Part shown: positions 1-8,952 of the stretch, in pieces
How positions within the stretch are numbered: position 1 is the first letter of the stretch
Layout of the letters: the number at the start of each line of letters is the position of its first letter
Source of the DNA: Deltaproteobacteria bacterium
GTDB taxonomy: Bacteria; Desulfobacterota; Binatia; JACPRU01
Assembly (NCBI GenBank): GCA_016189835.1
Contig: JACPRU010000020.1
Location: 1 to 40,017 of the forward strand
DNA length: 40,017 nucleotides
Direction of reading: 5' to 3'
Notes under the pieces: model-generated
What the model saw: only the letters and a program-made list of their open reading frames with translations
Database searches by the model: none
Told to the model about the DNA's origin: nothing
Program-made: the position numbers and the translations under genes

Positions 1-525
1 GCGCAGCTCGGCCGCGTAGCCGGCGAGCGCCCGCTGCGTCTCGAGGGCGGCGGCCACCGCGCGCACCGCGTGGTCCTAGTGGGCGATCGGCGCGCCGAAC
101 AGCGCCATCACCCCGTCGCCGGTGAACTGGTTGACGGTGCCCTCGTAGCGGTGCACGGCGTCCATCACGTGCTGGAAGCATCCGTCCATGACGCCGTGCA
201 GCTCTTCGGGATCGAGCCGCGTCGACATCGCCGTGAAGCCGGCCACGTCGGCGAACAGCACCGTGACCTGCTTGCGCTCGCCCTCGATCGCGCCACGCGT
301 GGTGAGGATCTTCTCGGCGAGGTGGCGGGGCGTGTAGGCTCCCGGGGCGGGCGGCGGCGGTTTCGGCGGCTCCTCGCCGACCGAGCGGCCGCAGGCGTCG
401 CAGAAGCGCGCTCCCTCGGGAAGCTCCGCGCCGCAAGCCGCGCACGCATGGGGGAGCGCCGCGCCGCAGCCCGCGCAAAACCGCGCCCGTGGGCGATTCT
501 CGCGGCTGCAGGAGGGGCAACGCAT
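1..525 (-). pseudogene. Zinc-ribbon class III adenylate/guanylate cyclase, interrupted by an in-frame amber codon; runs off the window
   Basis: Translation from ATG at 523-525 gives two tandem zinc ribbons (CPSC...CAGCG, then CAACG...CDACG), a Pro-rich linker and the start of a class III nucleotide cyclase domain with ERKQVTVLFADVAGFT, which carries the metal-binding Asp region, and FTGDGVMALFGAP. The frame then meets TAG at 76-78, directly after GAPIAH. Beyond the stop the same frame continues to the window edge with family-like sequence (DHAVRAVAAALETQRALAGY), so the usual HEDHAVRA became H-stop-D, most simply a GAG to TAG change. Intact relatives are long proteins with ATPase or TPR domains after the cyclase. 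Either the gene is broken or the base is an assembly error. The product, if read through, would be a cytoplasmic signalling protein. Confidence 0.75.
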
Positions 526-662
526 GGCCGCATTCTTCCGGGCGGTCGCCGCAAGCTCAAGCGCCGTCGCGGATCGTTGCGGCGGGCCCGAGCGAGGCAG
601 CGGGGCCCATGGGCGCCGGCTCCCTCCGCGACGGGGCTCCGGCCCGCGACGCGCCGTCACGC

Positions 663-2456
663 TCAGATGCTGTAGCTCGAGCCGTCGTCGAGGTGGTCGG
701 CGGCGCGGCGGAAGAGCGGCCGGTCGCCGAGCGGCGCGCCGGAGAGGATCTCCCGCCGGGCCTTGTGAATCGCCCGCCGCAGCGACCCGAGATGGCGATT
801 GTCGGTGAGCAGGACGTTGTCGCGGCCCAGCACCTCGCCGAGGTGGGAGACCGCGATCTGCGCGTGCAGCTCGGCCTTCAAGCCGCACAGCATCAGGCGG
901 CCGCCCCTCCCCCGGAAATGCGTCGCGAAGTTGGCGAGCGACTCGGCCGCGGTGGCGTCGATGGCGTGCGCCCGCTTCATGCGGATGACGATCGCGCGGG
1001 CGCCGTTGGCGGCGATTCTCGAGAGGTGCTCCTCGAGCTCCTCGACGACGCCGAAGAACAGGTCGCCCTCGAGAGCGAGCAGCACCAGCGCGCTCCGGCC
1101 GGTCTGCTCGTCGATGTCGATCTCGCGGTACAAGCGCGGCGCCACCTCCACCATCTCGACCATCTGCAGCTCGCCGATGCGCCGCACCAGCATGAGCAGC
1201 GACAGGACGACCCCCAGGTAGATCGCGTACTGGATCTGGAAGACCAGCGTCGACGCGTAGGTGACCACCAGCACCACCGCGTCCGCCCGGCTCCAGCGCG
1301 AGACGTAGCGCGCGGCCTGCAGATCGATCATCAGCACCGCGGTCCACATGATGATCGCGCCGAGACAGGCGCGCGGCACGTAGCGGGCGGCCGGGGCGAA
1401 GACCAGCATCACGGCGAGCACCGTCAGGCCGGAGATCACGCCGACCCAGCGGGTCTGCGCGCCCATCCGCAGGTGGATGGCGCTGCGGATCCAGCTCGCC
1501 GAGCTCGGCATGCATCCGAAGAACGCGCCGACCACGTTGCCGGCGCCCTTCGCGAACAGCTCCTGGTTGGCGTAGAAGCGGCTCTGCGCGCGCGCCGAGA
1601 GCGCCTTGCCGATCGAGATCGCCTCGACCATGCCGAGCAGGGCGATCGCGAAGCTCGCGGCGACGACGCTCGCGACGCGATCGACCGACAGCGGCGGCAG
1701 CGTGGGCCGCGGCAGGCTCCCCGGGACGTCGCCGACCACCTGCACCGCGGCCGGCGCATCCTCCCAGCCGAGCATCCAGGCGCCGGCGCCGGTGACGACG
1801 ATCGCGATCATCGCCCCCGGGACCGCCGGGGAGATCCGCGAGCACGCCCAGAGCACGCCCCAGGTCACGGCGGCGATGGCGAGCGCCCGCCCGTCGGCGT
1901 CGCCGACCTGCGGCAGGAGGTTCTCGACGGACTTCAGCAGCCGCGGCGAGGACTCGACCGACAGCCCGAGCACGTTGCGCACCTGATCGGTGAAGATCAG
2001 CGTGGCGGCGCCGAGCGTGAAGCCCACCAGCACCGCCTGCGAGACGTAGCGTCCAAACGCGCCGAGCTTGAGCGCGCCCGCCGACACCTGGATCAGCCCC
2101 ATCAGCAGCGTGATCAGCAGCATCATCGGCACGGCCTCGCCCGGCCCGGCGGCGAAGGCGGCGACCAGCGCGCCGATCACCAGCGCCGAGGTGTTGGTCG
2201 CGCCGGTGACCAGGAACGGCGAGCTGCGGATCAGCGCCGCAACGATCGTCGGCACGATCATGGCGTAGAGCCCGTGCTCGGGCGGAACGTGCGCGATCAG
2301 GGCGAAGGCGATGCCCTGCGGCACCGCGAGGATCCCGGAGGTCACGCCGGCGAGCAGGTCGCCGCGCAGCGCCGCGGCGCGGCCCCGGTCGGCCGGCCGG
2401 CCCTCGGCGCTCGCGGCGGACGCCCCGGCGACGCTGGATGGCGAGATCTCGGCCAC
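663..2456 (-). CDS. SulP-family anion (sulfate-type) transporter with STAS domain
   Basis: 597 aa, the usual length of bacterial SulP proteins. The N-terminal two thirds is a run of hydrophobic helices containing the family's early segment (GILAVPQGIAFALIA, then GLYAMIVPTIVAAL and TGATNTSALVIG). The C-terminal part, from roughly residue 430, is a soluble STAS domain (ALVLLALEGDLFFGVVEELE, AIVIRMKRAHAIDATA). It starts with GTG at 2454-2456, only 7 bases after the soeA stop, so it is most likely the last gene of the persulfide dioxygenase-soe operon. SulP proteins move sulfate, bicarbonate or other anions. Its position behind a sulfite-oxidising enzyme suggests sulfate or sulfite movement, but the substrate and direction are inference. 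No clear Shine-Dalgarno is visible, so translation is probably coupled to soeA. Confidence 0.9.
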   Translation of the reverse strand: MAEISPSSVAGASAASAEGRPADRGRAAALRGDLLAGVTSGILAVPQGIAFALIAHVPPEHGLYAMIVPTIVAALIRSSPFLVTGATNTSALVIGALVAAFAAGPGEAVPMMLLITLLMGLIQVSAGALKLGAFGRYVSQAVLVGFTLGAATLIFTDQVRNVLGLSVESSPRLLKSVENLLPQVGDADGRALAIAAVTWGVLWACSRISPAVPGAMIAIVVTGAGAWMLGWEDAPAAVQVVGDVPGSLPRPTLPPLSVDRVASVVAASFAIALLGMVEAISIGKALSARAQSRFYANQELFAKGAGNVVGAFFGCMPSSASWIRSAIHLRMGAQTRWVGVISGLTVLAVMLVFAPAARYVPRACLGAIIMWTAVLMIDLQAARYVSRWSRADAVVLVVTYASTLVFQIQYAIYLGVVLSLLMLVRRIGELQMVEMVEVAPRLYREIDIDEQTGRSALVLLALEGDLFFGVVEELEEHLSRIAANGARAIVIRMKRAHAIDATAAESLANFATHFRGRGGRLMLCGLKAELHAQIAVSHLGEVLGRDNVLLTDNRHLGSLRRAIHKARREILSGAPLGDRPLFRRAADHLDDGSSYSI

Positions 2457-2463
2457 GCGCCGA

Positions 2464-5379
2464 TTATGGGGAAGCGGCCGCGTTCGGCAAACGGTAGGCT
2501 TCGCGCGAGGGCTTGAGCGGCCGCAGCAGCCAGTAGGGGCGGCGCGTGCCGTCGGGCGACACGCGCGCCGCCGGCCGGGTGATCTCGAGCCAGCGGCGGT
2601 AGACCTCGTGGGCCTTGTCGAGATCCACCGAGACGTCGCCGTAGGCGTCGCCCGGCCGGGCGGCGACGACGCGCACCGCTTGATGCCAGCAATGCATGCC
2701 GGAGATCGGATCGGGATGGACGGGGAACGTCAGGTTCTGGTGCACCCCGGCGTCGCTCCACCAGATACGGCGGCTGTCGGGATCGGCGCTGTCGTGCGGG
2801 GCGACCCCCGCGCTGCGCCGCAGAGCGCGCCGGCGTCCGTCGCGCACCAGCGCCACGGTCGCCATCATCTGGTGCTGTCCATGCTCGCCGTCGAGCTTCC
2901 AGCGGCCCATGTGATGGCTGCAGGCGACGACGCCGGGGCGGATCCCCTCCGTGACCCACGCCTTGACCACGAAGTGTCCGATCTCGGTCTCGACCCGCAC
3001 CAGAGCGCCGGTGCCGACGCCGATCCGCTCGGCGTCGAGCGGATGAATCCACAAGGGGTTGGTGTGCGCGATCTCGTCGAGCCACTTGGCGTTGGCGCTG
3101 CGCGTGTGGATCTGCACCGGCAGGCGGAACGTCGGGATCAGCACCATTTGCCCCGGCTCGAGCCGTTCCGGATGGACGTGGCTGCGGATGTAGGTCGGCA
3201 GCGCGTATTCCGGCCACCCCCAGCGCTCGAGCGTCGAGGAGTAGAACTCGAGCCTCCCGCTCGGCGTCGGGAAGCCGCGGCGGATCTCGCCGTCGATCTC
3301 GACGCCGACCAGACGCCGCCCCTGCGCGTCGGGGTCGAGCGTCGGCATCGGCGCGATGTTGGCGCCCGCCGGCTTCGCGGCCCGCGTGTAGACACGCCCG
3401 AGGTCGTCGACGCTCACGTCGTCGAGCTCCGCCGCCGGCACCCGCTCCTCGTGCAGCGCTCCCACCGTGCGGCGCACCTCGAAGCTGCCGTAGCGGCGCA
3501 TGTACTCGAGCGGCTTCAGGCCCTCCGCGGCGGCGCGCTCCGGCAATCCCGGCACCGAGTTCTCGAACAGGAAGCCGTAGTACTCGTCGACGCCGAGTTT
3601 GCCTCCCGGGCTCTTCTTCGACTCGAAGTGGCGGCGGATTCCCATCGTCCCGTCGGGATCGATGCGCCACGACAGCTCGATCCAGAACTCGTTCTCCTCC
3701 CACACCTCGCCGGGATTGATCTCGCGCGTGTCCGCCGGCGGCGGCGCGCCGAGGCGCTCGCGCGCGGCGCGCAGCACCGGCTGGCGAAAGCCGAGCCACT
3801 GCGCGTCGTGGGTCTCGTATGAGTGCAGGTCGTGGCGCTCGGCGCCGAGGCCCATCGGCAGCACGTAGTCGGCGAAGTAGGCGGTCTCGCTCCAGGTCGG
3901 CGTCAGCGCCACGTGGAGACCCACCTTCCGCTCGTCGCCGAGCGCCTCGATCCAGCTGAAGCCGTCCGGGTTCGTCCACACCGGGTTGTAGACCCGCGAG
4001 AAGTACACCTCGAGCCGGCCGCGCCCGTCCCTCAGCAGGTGCGGCAGCAGGATCGACATCTCGTTCATCGCCAGCGGGTACTCGGATGGCCAGTTGAGGT
4101 CGTTCCAGACCTGGGGATGAGACGGCACGTGGATCGGCCGCGGCACGAACTTGTGGGCGACGTTCGGGTGCGTGCCGCCCACGGTGCCGATCGCGCCGAG
4201 CAGCGCGTTCAGCAGGAACAGCGTGCGCGACACCTGCCAGCCGCCGAGGTTGCCGGCGGCGGCGCTGCGCCAGGCGTGCGTCGCCAGGCGCGTGCCCGCG
4301 CGCGCCACCAGCGCGGCGATCTCGGCGATCGTGCGCGCCTCGACGCCGGACTCCTTGGCCGCGAACTCGAACGTGTAGCTCTCGTAGGCGCGGACGAGCT
4401 CTCGCTCGAAGCTCTCGAACGTCGGCTCGGCGTCGGGATGGCGCACCCGCAGGTACTCGAGCCAGTTCCACCAGCGGCGCACGAACTCGCGGTCGTAGAG
4501 ACGATGGCGGATCAGGTGGCCGGCGATCGCCAAGAGGATCGCCGGCTCGCTGCCCGGAACCGGCGACGCCCAGTAGTCGGCGTGCGTCGCGGTGTTCGAC
4601 AGCCGGACGTCGAAGACCACGAGCCTCGCGCCCCGCCGCTTCGCCTCGAGGATGCGCTGCGCGTGCGGATTGAAGTAATGCCCGGACTCGAGGTGCGCGC
4701 TGATCAGAAAGATCACGTCGGCGTTGGCGTAGTCGGGGCTCGGCCGATCGAGCCCCATCCAGTAGTGGTAGCCGGCGCGGCCGTTCGACGAGCAGACGTT
4801 GGTGTGCGAGTTGTGGCCGTCGAGGCCCCAGGCCGCGAGCACGCGCTCGGTGTAGCCGTCCTCGCCGGGCCGGCCGACGTGGTAGACGACCTCGTTGCGG
4901 CGGCCCTCCTCGATGGCGCGGCGGACGCGCGCGGCGACGTCGGCGAGCGCCTCGTCCCACGACACGCGCCGCCACTTCCCCTCCCCCCGCGCGCCGGCGC
5001 GCTTCAGGGGATGGAGGATGCGGTGCGGGTCCTGCAGCTGGTTGAGCGTCGCCGGGCCCTTGGCGCAGTTCCGCCCGCGCGAGCCGGGGTGCTCGGGATT
5101 GCCCTCGAGCTTGCGGATCTCGAGCGTCTGCCGGTCGACGTAGGCGAGCAGGCCGCACGCCGACTCGCAATTGAAGCAGGTCGTCGGCACCAGCAGGTAG
5201 CGGCGCTCGACCCGACGCGGCCACGATCGCGAGTCGAGCTCCACCCAGTCGTCCCAGCGCTCCTTCGGCGGAAAGGCGGCGAGATCGCCGCCGCTCGGGC
5301 CCGGATAGAAGGTTTCGTTGCGCGCCTGCGTCGCCCCTCGCGTCGCCGACACCCGCGGATTGCCCTGGCCTGGCTCCAA
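2464..5379 (-). CDS. soeA: Molybdopterin oxidoreductase large subunit, SoeA-like (cytoplasmic sulfite dehydrogenase)
   Basis: 971 aa member of the DMSO reductase superfamily. Cys68, Cys71, Cys75 and Cys105 form the N-terminal [4Fe-4S] site (CFNCESAC...NCAKGP). THTNVCSSNGRAGY places Cys196 where the Mo ligand is expected. There is no twin-arginine signal, so the protein should stay in the cytoplasm; this favours SoeA over exported PsrA/PhsA polysulfide or thiosulfate reductases, which are the main alternatives. The start is TTG at 5377-5379, preceded by a strong GGAGGAGGAGGG; no ATG with a comparable site was found. It lies 22 bases downstream of the SoeBC fusion and just ahead of SulP. Expected reaction: sulfite to sulfate, with electrons passed via the FeS and membrane subunits to quinone. 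Confidence 0.78.
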   Translation of the reverse strand: MEPGQGNPRVSATRGATQARNETFYPGPSGGDLAAFPPKERWDDWVELDSRSWPRRVERRYLLVPTTCFNCESACGLLAYVDRQTLEIRKLEGNPEHPGSRGRNCAKGPATLNQLQDPHRILHPLKRAGARGEGKWRRVSWDEALADVAARVRRAIEEGRRNEVVYHVGRPGEDGYTERVLAAWGLDGHNSHTNVCSSNGRAGYHYWMGLDRPSPDYANADVIFLISAHLESGHYFNPHAQRILEAKRRGARLVVFDVRLSNTATHADYWASPVPGSEPAILLAIAGHLIRHRLYDREFVRRWWNWLEYLRVRHPDAEPTFESFERELVRAYESYTFEFAAKESGVEARTIAEIAALVARAGTRLATHAWRSAAAGNLGGWQVSRTLFLLNALLGAIGTVGGTHPNVAHKFVPRPIHVPSHPQVWNDLNWPSEYPLAMNEMSILLPHLLRDGRGRLEVYFSRVYNPVWTNPDGFSWIEALGDERKVGLHVALTPTWSETAYFADYVLPMGLGAERHDLHSYETHDAQWLGFRQPVLRAARERLGAPPPADTREINPGEVWEENEFWIELSWRIDPDGTMGIRRHFESKKSPGGKLGVDEYYGFLFENSVPGLPERAAAEGLKPLEYMRRYGSFEVRRTVGALHEERVPAAELDDVSVDDLGRVYTRAAKPAGANIAPMPTLDPDAQGRRLVGVEIDGEIRRGFPTPSGRLEFYSSTLERWGWPEYALPTYIRSHVHPERLEPGQMVLIPTFRLPVQIHTRSANAKWLDEIAHTNPLWIHPLDAERIGVGTGALVRVETEIGHFVVKAWVTEGIRPGVVACSHHMGRWKLDGEHGQHQMMATVALVRDGRRRALRRSAGVAPHDSADPDSRRIWWSDAGVHQNLTFPVHPDPISGMHCWHQAVRVVAARPGDAYGDVSVDLDKAHEVYRRWLEITRPAARVSPDGTRRPYWLLRPLKPSREAYRLPNAAASP

Positions 5380-5401
5380 GCGCCCTCCTCCTCCGCTCTT
5401 T

Positions 5402-6943
5402 CTAGGCGAGCGGCACCGATTGGCCGGCCTGGACGTAGGCGTGCTCGTGGGCGAGCAGCCCGGCGAGCGCCAGCGGCGCGGCGGCCGCGCCGAGCCACGG
5501 TGCGGCCGCCGCGGCCGCGACCAGCGCCGCGCCCGTCCAGAAGAATCCGCGGTAGGTCCGCGCGGTCATCTCCTCCACGGCGAGCCGCGCGTGCGCCGTC
5601 GCGTGGGGCAGCGTGACCTCGCCGAGCACCGCCAGCAGGTGGGCGACGCAGGCGGCGGCGAGCGTTCGGGCGAGCACGTCGAGCGCGCCCGGCTCGAGCC
5701 ACGCGGCGATCGGCAGCAGGGCCGCCGACCCCGCCAGCACCGCCTGCACCGCGAAGTGCGGCGGCAAGAGCGCGCTCTGCCAGAGATCGCGCGCCCTGGC
5801 CTGGGCGAACAGGTAGGCGGTGTAGACCGCGGTCATCACGGCGAGCGGCAATCCCGCCGCGCCGAGCGCGAGCTGCCGGGCGGGGCTCGCCGCCAGGCAG
5901 CTCGCCGCGAAGTGCAAGCACAGGACGGCGCCGTACGCCGCGATCACGAACGCGCCGCGCGCCAGCCAGCTCCGCCACTGCGGGCGGGTGAAGATCAGAT
6001 GGCAGCGCTCGGGATGCTCGAGGTCGGCGATCAGGATCAGTCCGGTCAACGCCAGGAACGCGCCCGCCACGACCGGCGAGCCCCAGCGCCACAGCGCGGA
6101 CCCCGCGTCGATCCGCCCGGCGAGGATCCACAGCAGCGGGACGAGATAGGCGCCCGCGGCGATTCCCTTCGTCCACGTGTAGAGCGAGAGCCGCCAGTCC
6201 CACGGGGCGCGGTGAGGCACGTCGTAGGCGAGCACCGCCTCCGCCGCGCCGTCGGCGGCGTCGGGGCGTCCGGACGGCACCTGGCGGGGCAGCGAACCCT
6301 GCTCGCTCCACAGGAAGATTCCGCCTTCGGGGCGGCGGGAGGCGAGCGGATCGAGCGTCGCCTGGTGCGCCCCCTTGTAGAACAGCTTCGGCCGCGTGTC
6401 CTTCTCGGGCCGGCGCACCGCGACCGCCTCGCGCCCGACGATCCCGGCGACCCTCGAGCGCGGGTCGTCGAGATCGCCGACGAGGATCGCCTCCACCGGG
6501 CAGACGACCACGCAGGCCGGCTCCAATCCGACGTCGATCCGCTGCGCGCAGAAGTTGCATTTCTCCGCCGAGTGGTCCTCGGGGTTGATGAAGATCGCGT
6601 CGTACGGGCAGGCCGCGATGCACGCCTTGCAGCCGATGCAGATCGACTTGTCGAAGTCGACCAGGCCGTCGGGGCGCCGGTACATCGCCGCGGTCGGGCA
6701 GGCGTGCGTGCACGGCGGATCCTCGCACTGGTTGCAGCGAGTCACCTGGAACGCGCGGCGCGCGTTCGGGAAGACCCCGACGTCGACGTACTTCACGTAG
6801 GTGCGGTGGACCGACAGCGGCACCTGGTTCTCCGACTTGCAGGCCGTCGAGCAGGCGTGACAGCCGATGCAGCGGGCGTGGTCGATGACCTTCGCCCACC
6901 GCCCCCCGCCGCTCTGCCGCCGGGCCTCCGCCGCCTCAGCCAT
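5402..6943 (-). CDS. soeBC: Fused FeS electron-transfer subunit and NrfD/PsrC-like membrane anchor (SoeB-SoeC fusion)
   Basis: 513 aa in two parts. Residues 20-150 carry four Cys clusters typical of DmsB/PsrB/SoeB ferredoxin subunits (CIGCHACSTAC at 25-35, then CNQCEDPPC, CIGCKACIAAC and CNFC...CVVVCP). From about residue 240 the protein is mostly hydrophobic, with eight or so helices of the NrfD/PsrC type (WDWRLSLYTWTKGIAAGAY; LTGLILIADLEHPERC), ending VQAGQSVPLA. In most organisms these are separate polypeptides; here they are one reading frame. It overlaps the end of the persulfide dioxygenase gene by 8 bases and is followed by soeA, so the three form one transcription unit. Role: takes electrons from the molybdoenzyme to the quinone pool at the inner membrane. 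Confidence 0.85.
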   Translation of the reverse strand: MAEAAEARRQSGGGRWAKVIDHARCIGCHACSTACKSENQVPLSVHRTYVKYVDVGVFPNARRAFQVTRCNQCEDPPCTHACPTAAMYRRPDGLVDFDKSICIGCKACIAACPYDAIFINPEDHSAEKCNFCAQRIDVGLEPACVVVCPVEAILVGDLDDPRSRVAGIVGREAVAVRRPEKDTRPKLFYKGAHQATLDPLASRRPEGGIFLWSEQGSLPRQVPSGRPDAADGAAEAVLAYDVPHRAPWDWRLSLYTWTKGIAAGAYLVPLLWILAGRIDAGSALWRWGSPVVAGAFLALTGLILIADLEHPERCHLIFTRPQWRSWLARGAFVIAAYGAVLCLHFAASCLAASPARQLALGAAGLPLAVMTAVYTAYLFAQARARDLWQSALLPPHFAVQAVLAGSAALLPIAAWLEPGALDVLARTLAAACVAHLLAVLGEVTLPHATAHARLAVEEMTARTYRGFFWTGAALVAAAAAAPWLGAAAAPLALAGLLAHEHAYVQAGQSVPLA

Positions 6944-7991
6944 CGCGATGCGAGGACCTCTCCACCGCCAGCCGCTGATCGTTCCAGTCGACCATGCCGC
7001 CCTTCAGGTTGGCCACGTGCTCGAAGCCGAGACCGGTGAGGATCGCGGCGCCGGTGGCGCTGCGCACCCCGGCGCGGCACACCACGATGATGGTTCGATC
7101 CCTGTGGACCTCGAGCTCGCCGGCCCGCGCGGGCAGCTCCTTCAACGGCACCGGCACGGCGCCGGGGATGTGGCCGAGCTCGCCGTCGAACTCCTCGGCC
7201 TCGCGAACGTCGAGAATCAGCGGCGGCGACGGCGCCCGCAGCGCCGCGTCCACTTCCGGTGCGCTGCGCTGCCGCACCTGGTTCATCTCGGCGAGCGTCG
7301 GGAACCGCAGGACGTCGTCGTCGAGCGCCGTCTGGTTCGGCTGCAGCACTTCCTGAATCTTGTCCGGCAGCGGCAGGCCGAGGTTGTTCATCAGCTCGAT
7401 GTACGCCTCGCGGCTGCGGCCGGCCAGGCGCGGGTTCAGGCGCTTCTCGTCGCCGATCGTCGAGCTGGTGTTTCCGCGGTAGTCGTGGGCGGGGAACACC
7501 CGCGTCGCGTCGGGGAGGCGAAACAGCTTCCCGGTGATCGCGTCGTATTGGGCGCCGGCGTCGCCGCCCGCGAAGTCGGAGCGTCCGGTGCCGCGAATCA
7601 GCAAGGTATCGCCGCTGAGCAGCCGGTCGCCGACCAGCAGGCTGATCCCGTCCGGCGTGTGCCCCGGCGTGTAGAGCACGCGCACGGCGAGACTCCCCAC
7701 CGCCACCTCGTCGCCGTCGTCGACGTGGCGATCGATGTGCGGCGCGGGGGCCCGCCGATGCATGACCGCCGAGGCGCCGACCAGCTCGCGAAGATCGAAG
7801 CTCGCCGTGCGGTGGTCGGCGTGCGTGTGGGTGTCGATCACCGCCGAGAGCTTCAGGCCGTAGTACGCGAGGACCGCGAGATAGCGGTCGATCCGTTCAC
7901 GCAGCGGATCGACGAGCGCCGCCGACCGGGTCTCTTCGCAGGCGATCAGGTAGGTCTTGCACTTGCCTCGGTTGAGCTCACGGAAGAGCAT
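6936..7991 (-). CDS. Persulfide dioxygenase (ETHE1-like metallo-beta-lactamase fold) fused to rhodanese
   Basis: 351 aa from ATG at 7989-7991, chosen because ACAGGAG sits 7 bases upstream; the longer frame to 8045 adds an unconserved basic tail. The N-terminal domain has the metallo-beta-lactamase motif DTHTHADH (His55, His57, Asp59, His60), TPGHTPDG (His111), SGDTLLIRGTGRSDF (Asp128) and FPAHDY (His169), the pattern of persulfide dioxygenases. The C-terminal rhodanese (about 240-345) has the active loop VVCRAGVRSA with Cys305. The fusion is expected to oxidise glutathione or protein persulfide to sulfite, with the rhodanese part loading or unloading sulfane sulfur. As first gene of the operon it supplies sulfite to the SoeABC enzyme encoded next. 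Confidence 0.88.
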   Translation of the reverse strand: MLFRELNRGKCKTYLIACEETRSAALVDPLRERIDRYLAVLAYYGLKLSAVIDTHTHADHRTASFDLRELVGASAVMHRRAPAPHIDRHVDDGDEVAVGSLAVRVLYTPGHTPDGISLLVGDRLLSGDTLLIRGTGRSDFAGGDAGAQYDAITGKLFRLPDATRVFPAHDYRGNTSSTIGDEKRLNPRLAGRSREAYIELMNNLGLPLPDKIQEVLQPNQTALDDDVLRFPTLAEMNQVRQRSAPEVDAALRAPSPPLILDVREAEEFDGELGHIPGAVPVPLKELPARAGELEVHRDRTIIVVCRAGVRSATGAAILTGLGFEHVANLKGGMVDWNDQRLAVERSSHRDG

Positions 7992-8033
7992 CGTCCGGCT
8001 CCTGTCCGACGATCGGCATCGCTGCGCAGCCGA

Positions 8034-8064
8034 TTTATACCGCATGACTATTGAGCAATATAGC
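8034..8064 (-). promoter_or_regulatory. Putative promoter and ArsR-type operator of the persulfide dioxygenase-soe operon
   Basis: Read on the minus strand, TATAAA at 8034-8039 is a plausible -10 box, 42 bases before the ATG at 7991. The expected -35 region is occupied by an AT-rich stretch, 8047-8064, with the core palindrome ATTG-AG-CAAT and, at 8054-8063, CTATATTGCT on the minus strand. The same decamer occurs in the arsR-lplA intergenic region (15799-15808), with 12 of 13 positions shared when extended. Such AT-rich islands are rare in this GC-rich DNA. Binding by the ArsR protein encoded at 15410-15772 is inference. Confidence 0.5.
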
Positions 8065-8240
8065 AGTTCCCGTCAAGGGCGGTTCCGCGCGTTCTCACCC
8101 TATCGCAGGGAGTGAATTCCCGGAAAGCCGCGGCGGCGCTCGCCGTGGCGGACGATCCCGGGAGCCGGGAGGCGGCTCGGGCGGGGGCATGCCCCGGCTG
8201 GCAAAGCGCGGCCGGCCAGGCTAACGGTCAGGATCGCGGC

Positions 8241-8669
8241 ATGGTCGATGAACTGCACACCGGGCCCGGACGGGTGCCCACGGTTCGCGACCTGATCGAA
8301 GCGGCCAAGCGCAAGATCGAGGTCGTCTCGTGTCAGGAGGCCGCGCGCCGGCTCGCCGCGGCCGACCCCGCACCCGTGCTGGTGGACGTCCGCGAGGAGT
8401 GGGAGTTCGACCTCGCGCACATCGGCGGCAGCGTGCACGTCTGCCGCGGCACGCTGGAGATGTCGATCGAGCAGGACTACCCCGACCGCGACACGCCGCT
8501 GCTGCTCTATTGCAGCCGCGGCGAGCGCAGCGCGCTGGCCGCGGCCACGCTGCTCGAGCTCGGCTACCGCCGCGTGTCGTCGATCGACGGCGGACTGCAC
8601 GCGTGGCGCGAGAGCGGCCTGCCCGTGGTCGTACCCGCCGAGCAGCGCGGTCCCGGATCGGGAATCTGA
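8241..8669 (+). CDS. Single-domain rhodanese-like sulfurtransferase
   Basis: 142 aa from ATG at 8241, taken instead of the in-frame upstream codon at 8112 because family similarity begins at RVPTVRDLIEAAK and the upstream translation looks non-coding. The rhodanese fold is clear: VLVDVREEWEFDLAHIGG, the active-site loop YCSRGERSA with Cys91, and the closing GGLHAWRESGLPVV. It is expected to move sulfane sulfur as an enzyme persulfide in the cytoplasm. It is transcribed away from the persulfide dioxygenase operon and convergently with the DUF2892/RND operon. A 12-base palindrome, GGGGCATGCCCC, lies at 8184-8195 in the 249-base leader. The close sequence partner in the window is the rhodanese at 32446-32829, which shares the AAKRKI/DAKTRI-type N-terminus and LEMS/LEAK strand. 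Confidence 0.9.
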   Translation: MVDELHTGPGRVPTVRDLIEAAKRKIEVVSCQEAARRLAAADPAPVLVDVREEWEFDLAHIGGSVHVCRGTLEMSIEQDYPDRDTPLLLYCSRGERSALAAATLLELGYRRVSSIDGGLHAWRESGLPVVVPAEQRGPGSGI

Positions 8670-8705
8670 GCGCGACCGGGAGTCACCGGCTCGCCGGCCG
8701 CTGAC

Positions 8706-8727
8706 GAAAAGACTCCCGACCCCTTTT
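8706..8727. repeat. Single arm of the AAAAGGGGTCGGGAGTC repeat
   Basis: AAAAGACTCCCGACCCCTTTT occurs once here, between the convergent rhodanese and DUF2892 genes. It is identical to one arm of the full inverted repeats at 15363-15410 and 21594-21664. The partner arm is absent, so this copy is either a half element or a decayed one. It is followed by CCCC and TTTT and could still weakly terminate transcription. Confidence 0.8.
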
Positions 8728-8737
8728 CCCCTTTTCT

Positions 8738-8952
8738 CTACCGCGCGGCGGGGACGGCGCCGCCGCTCCGGCCCTCGAGGCCGAGCCGGCGCAGCAGCAT
8801 CATCATCGGACACCAGTCGGTGAACCCCGACTGAAAGAGATTCAGCCCGACGAAGAACGTGAACAGGTAGAAGTACCCGCTCACCCAATGGCCGAGGACC
8901 AGGCTCAGCATCACGAACGTCCCGGCGATCGCCCTCAAGGCTCGTTCCACGC

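Noticed and set aside
76-78. TAG read as pyrrolysine or another recoded residue
   Set aside because: Cyclases have no such residue here; the neighbouring sequence predicts Glu, and no pyl genes are in the window.
489-2516. Long plus-strand open frame opposite SulP
   Set aside because: Arg/Gly/Asp/His-rich low-complexity translation with no domain; a shadow of the SulP gene caused by high GC.
2464-5379. Periplasmic polysulfide or thiosulfate reductase (PsrA/PhsA)
   Set aside because: No twin-arginine signal is present and the gene follows a persulfide dioxygenase; kept only as an alternative.
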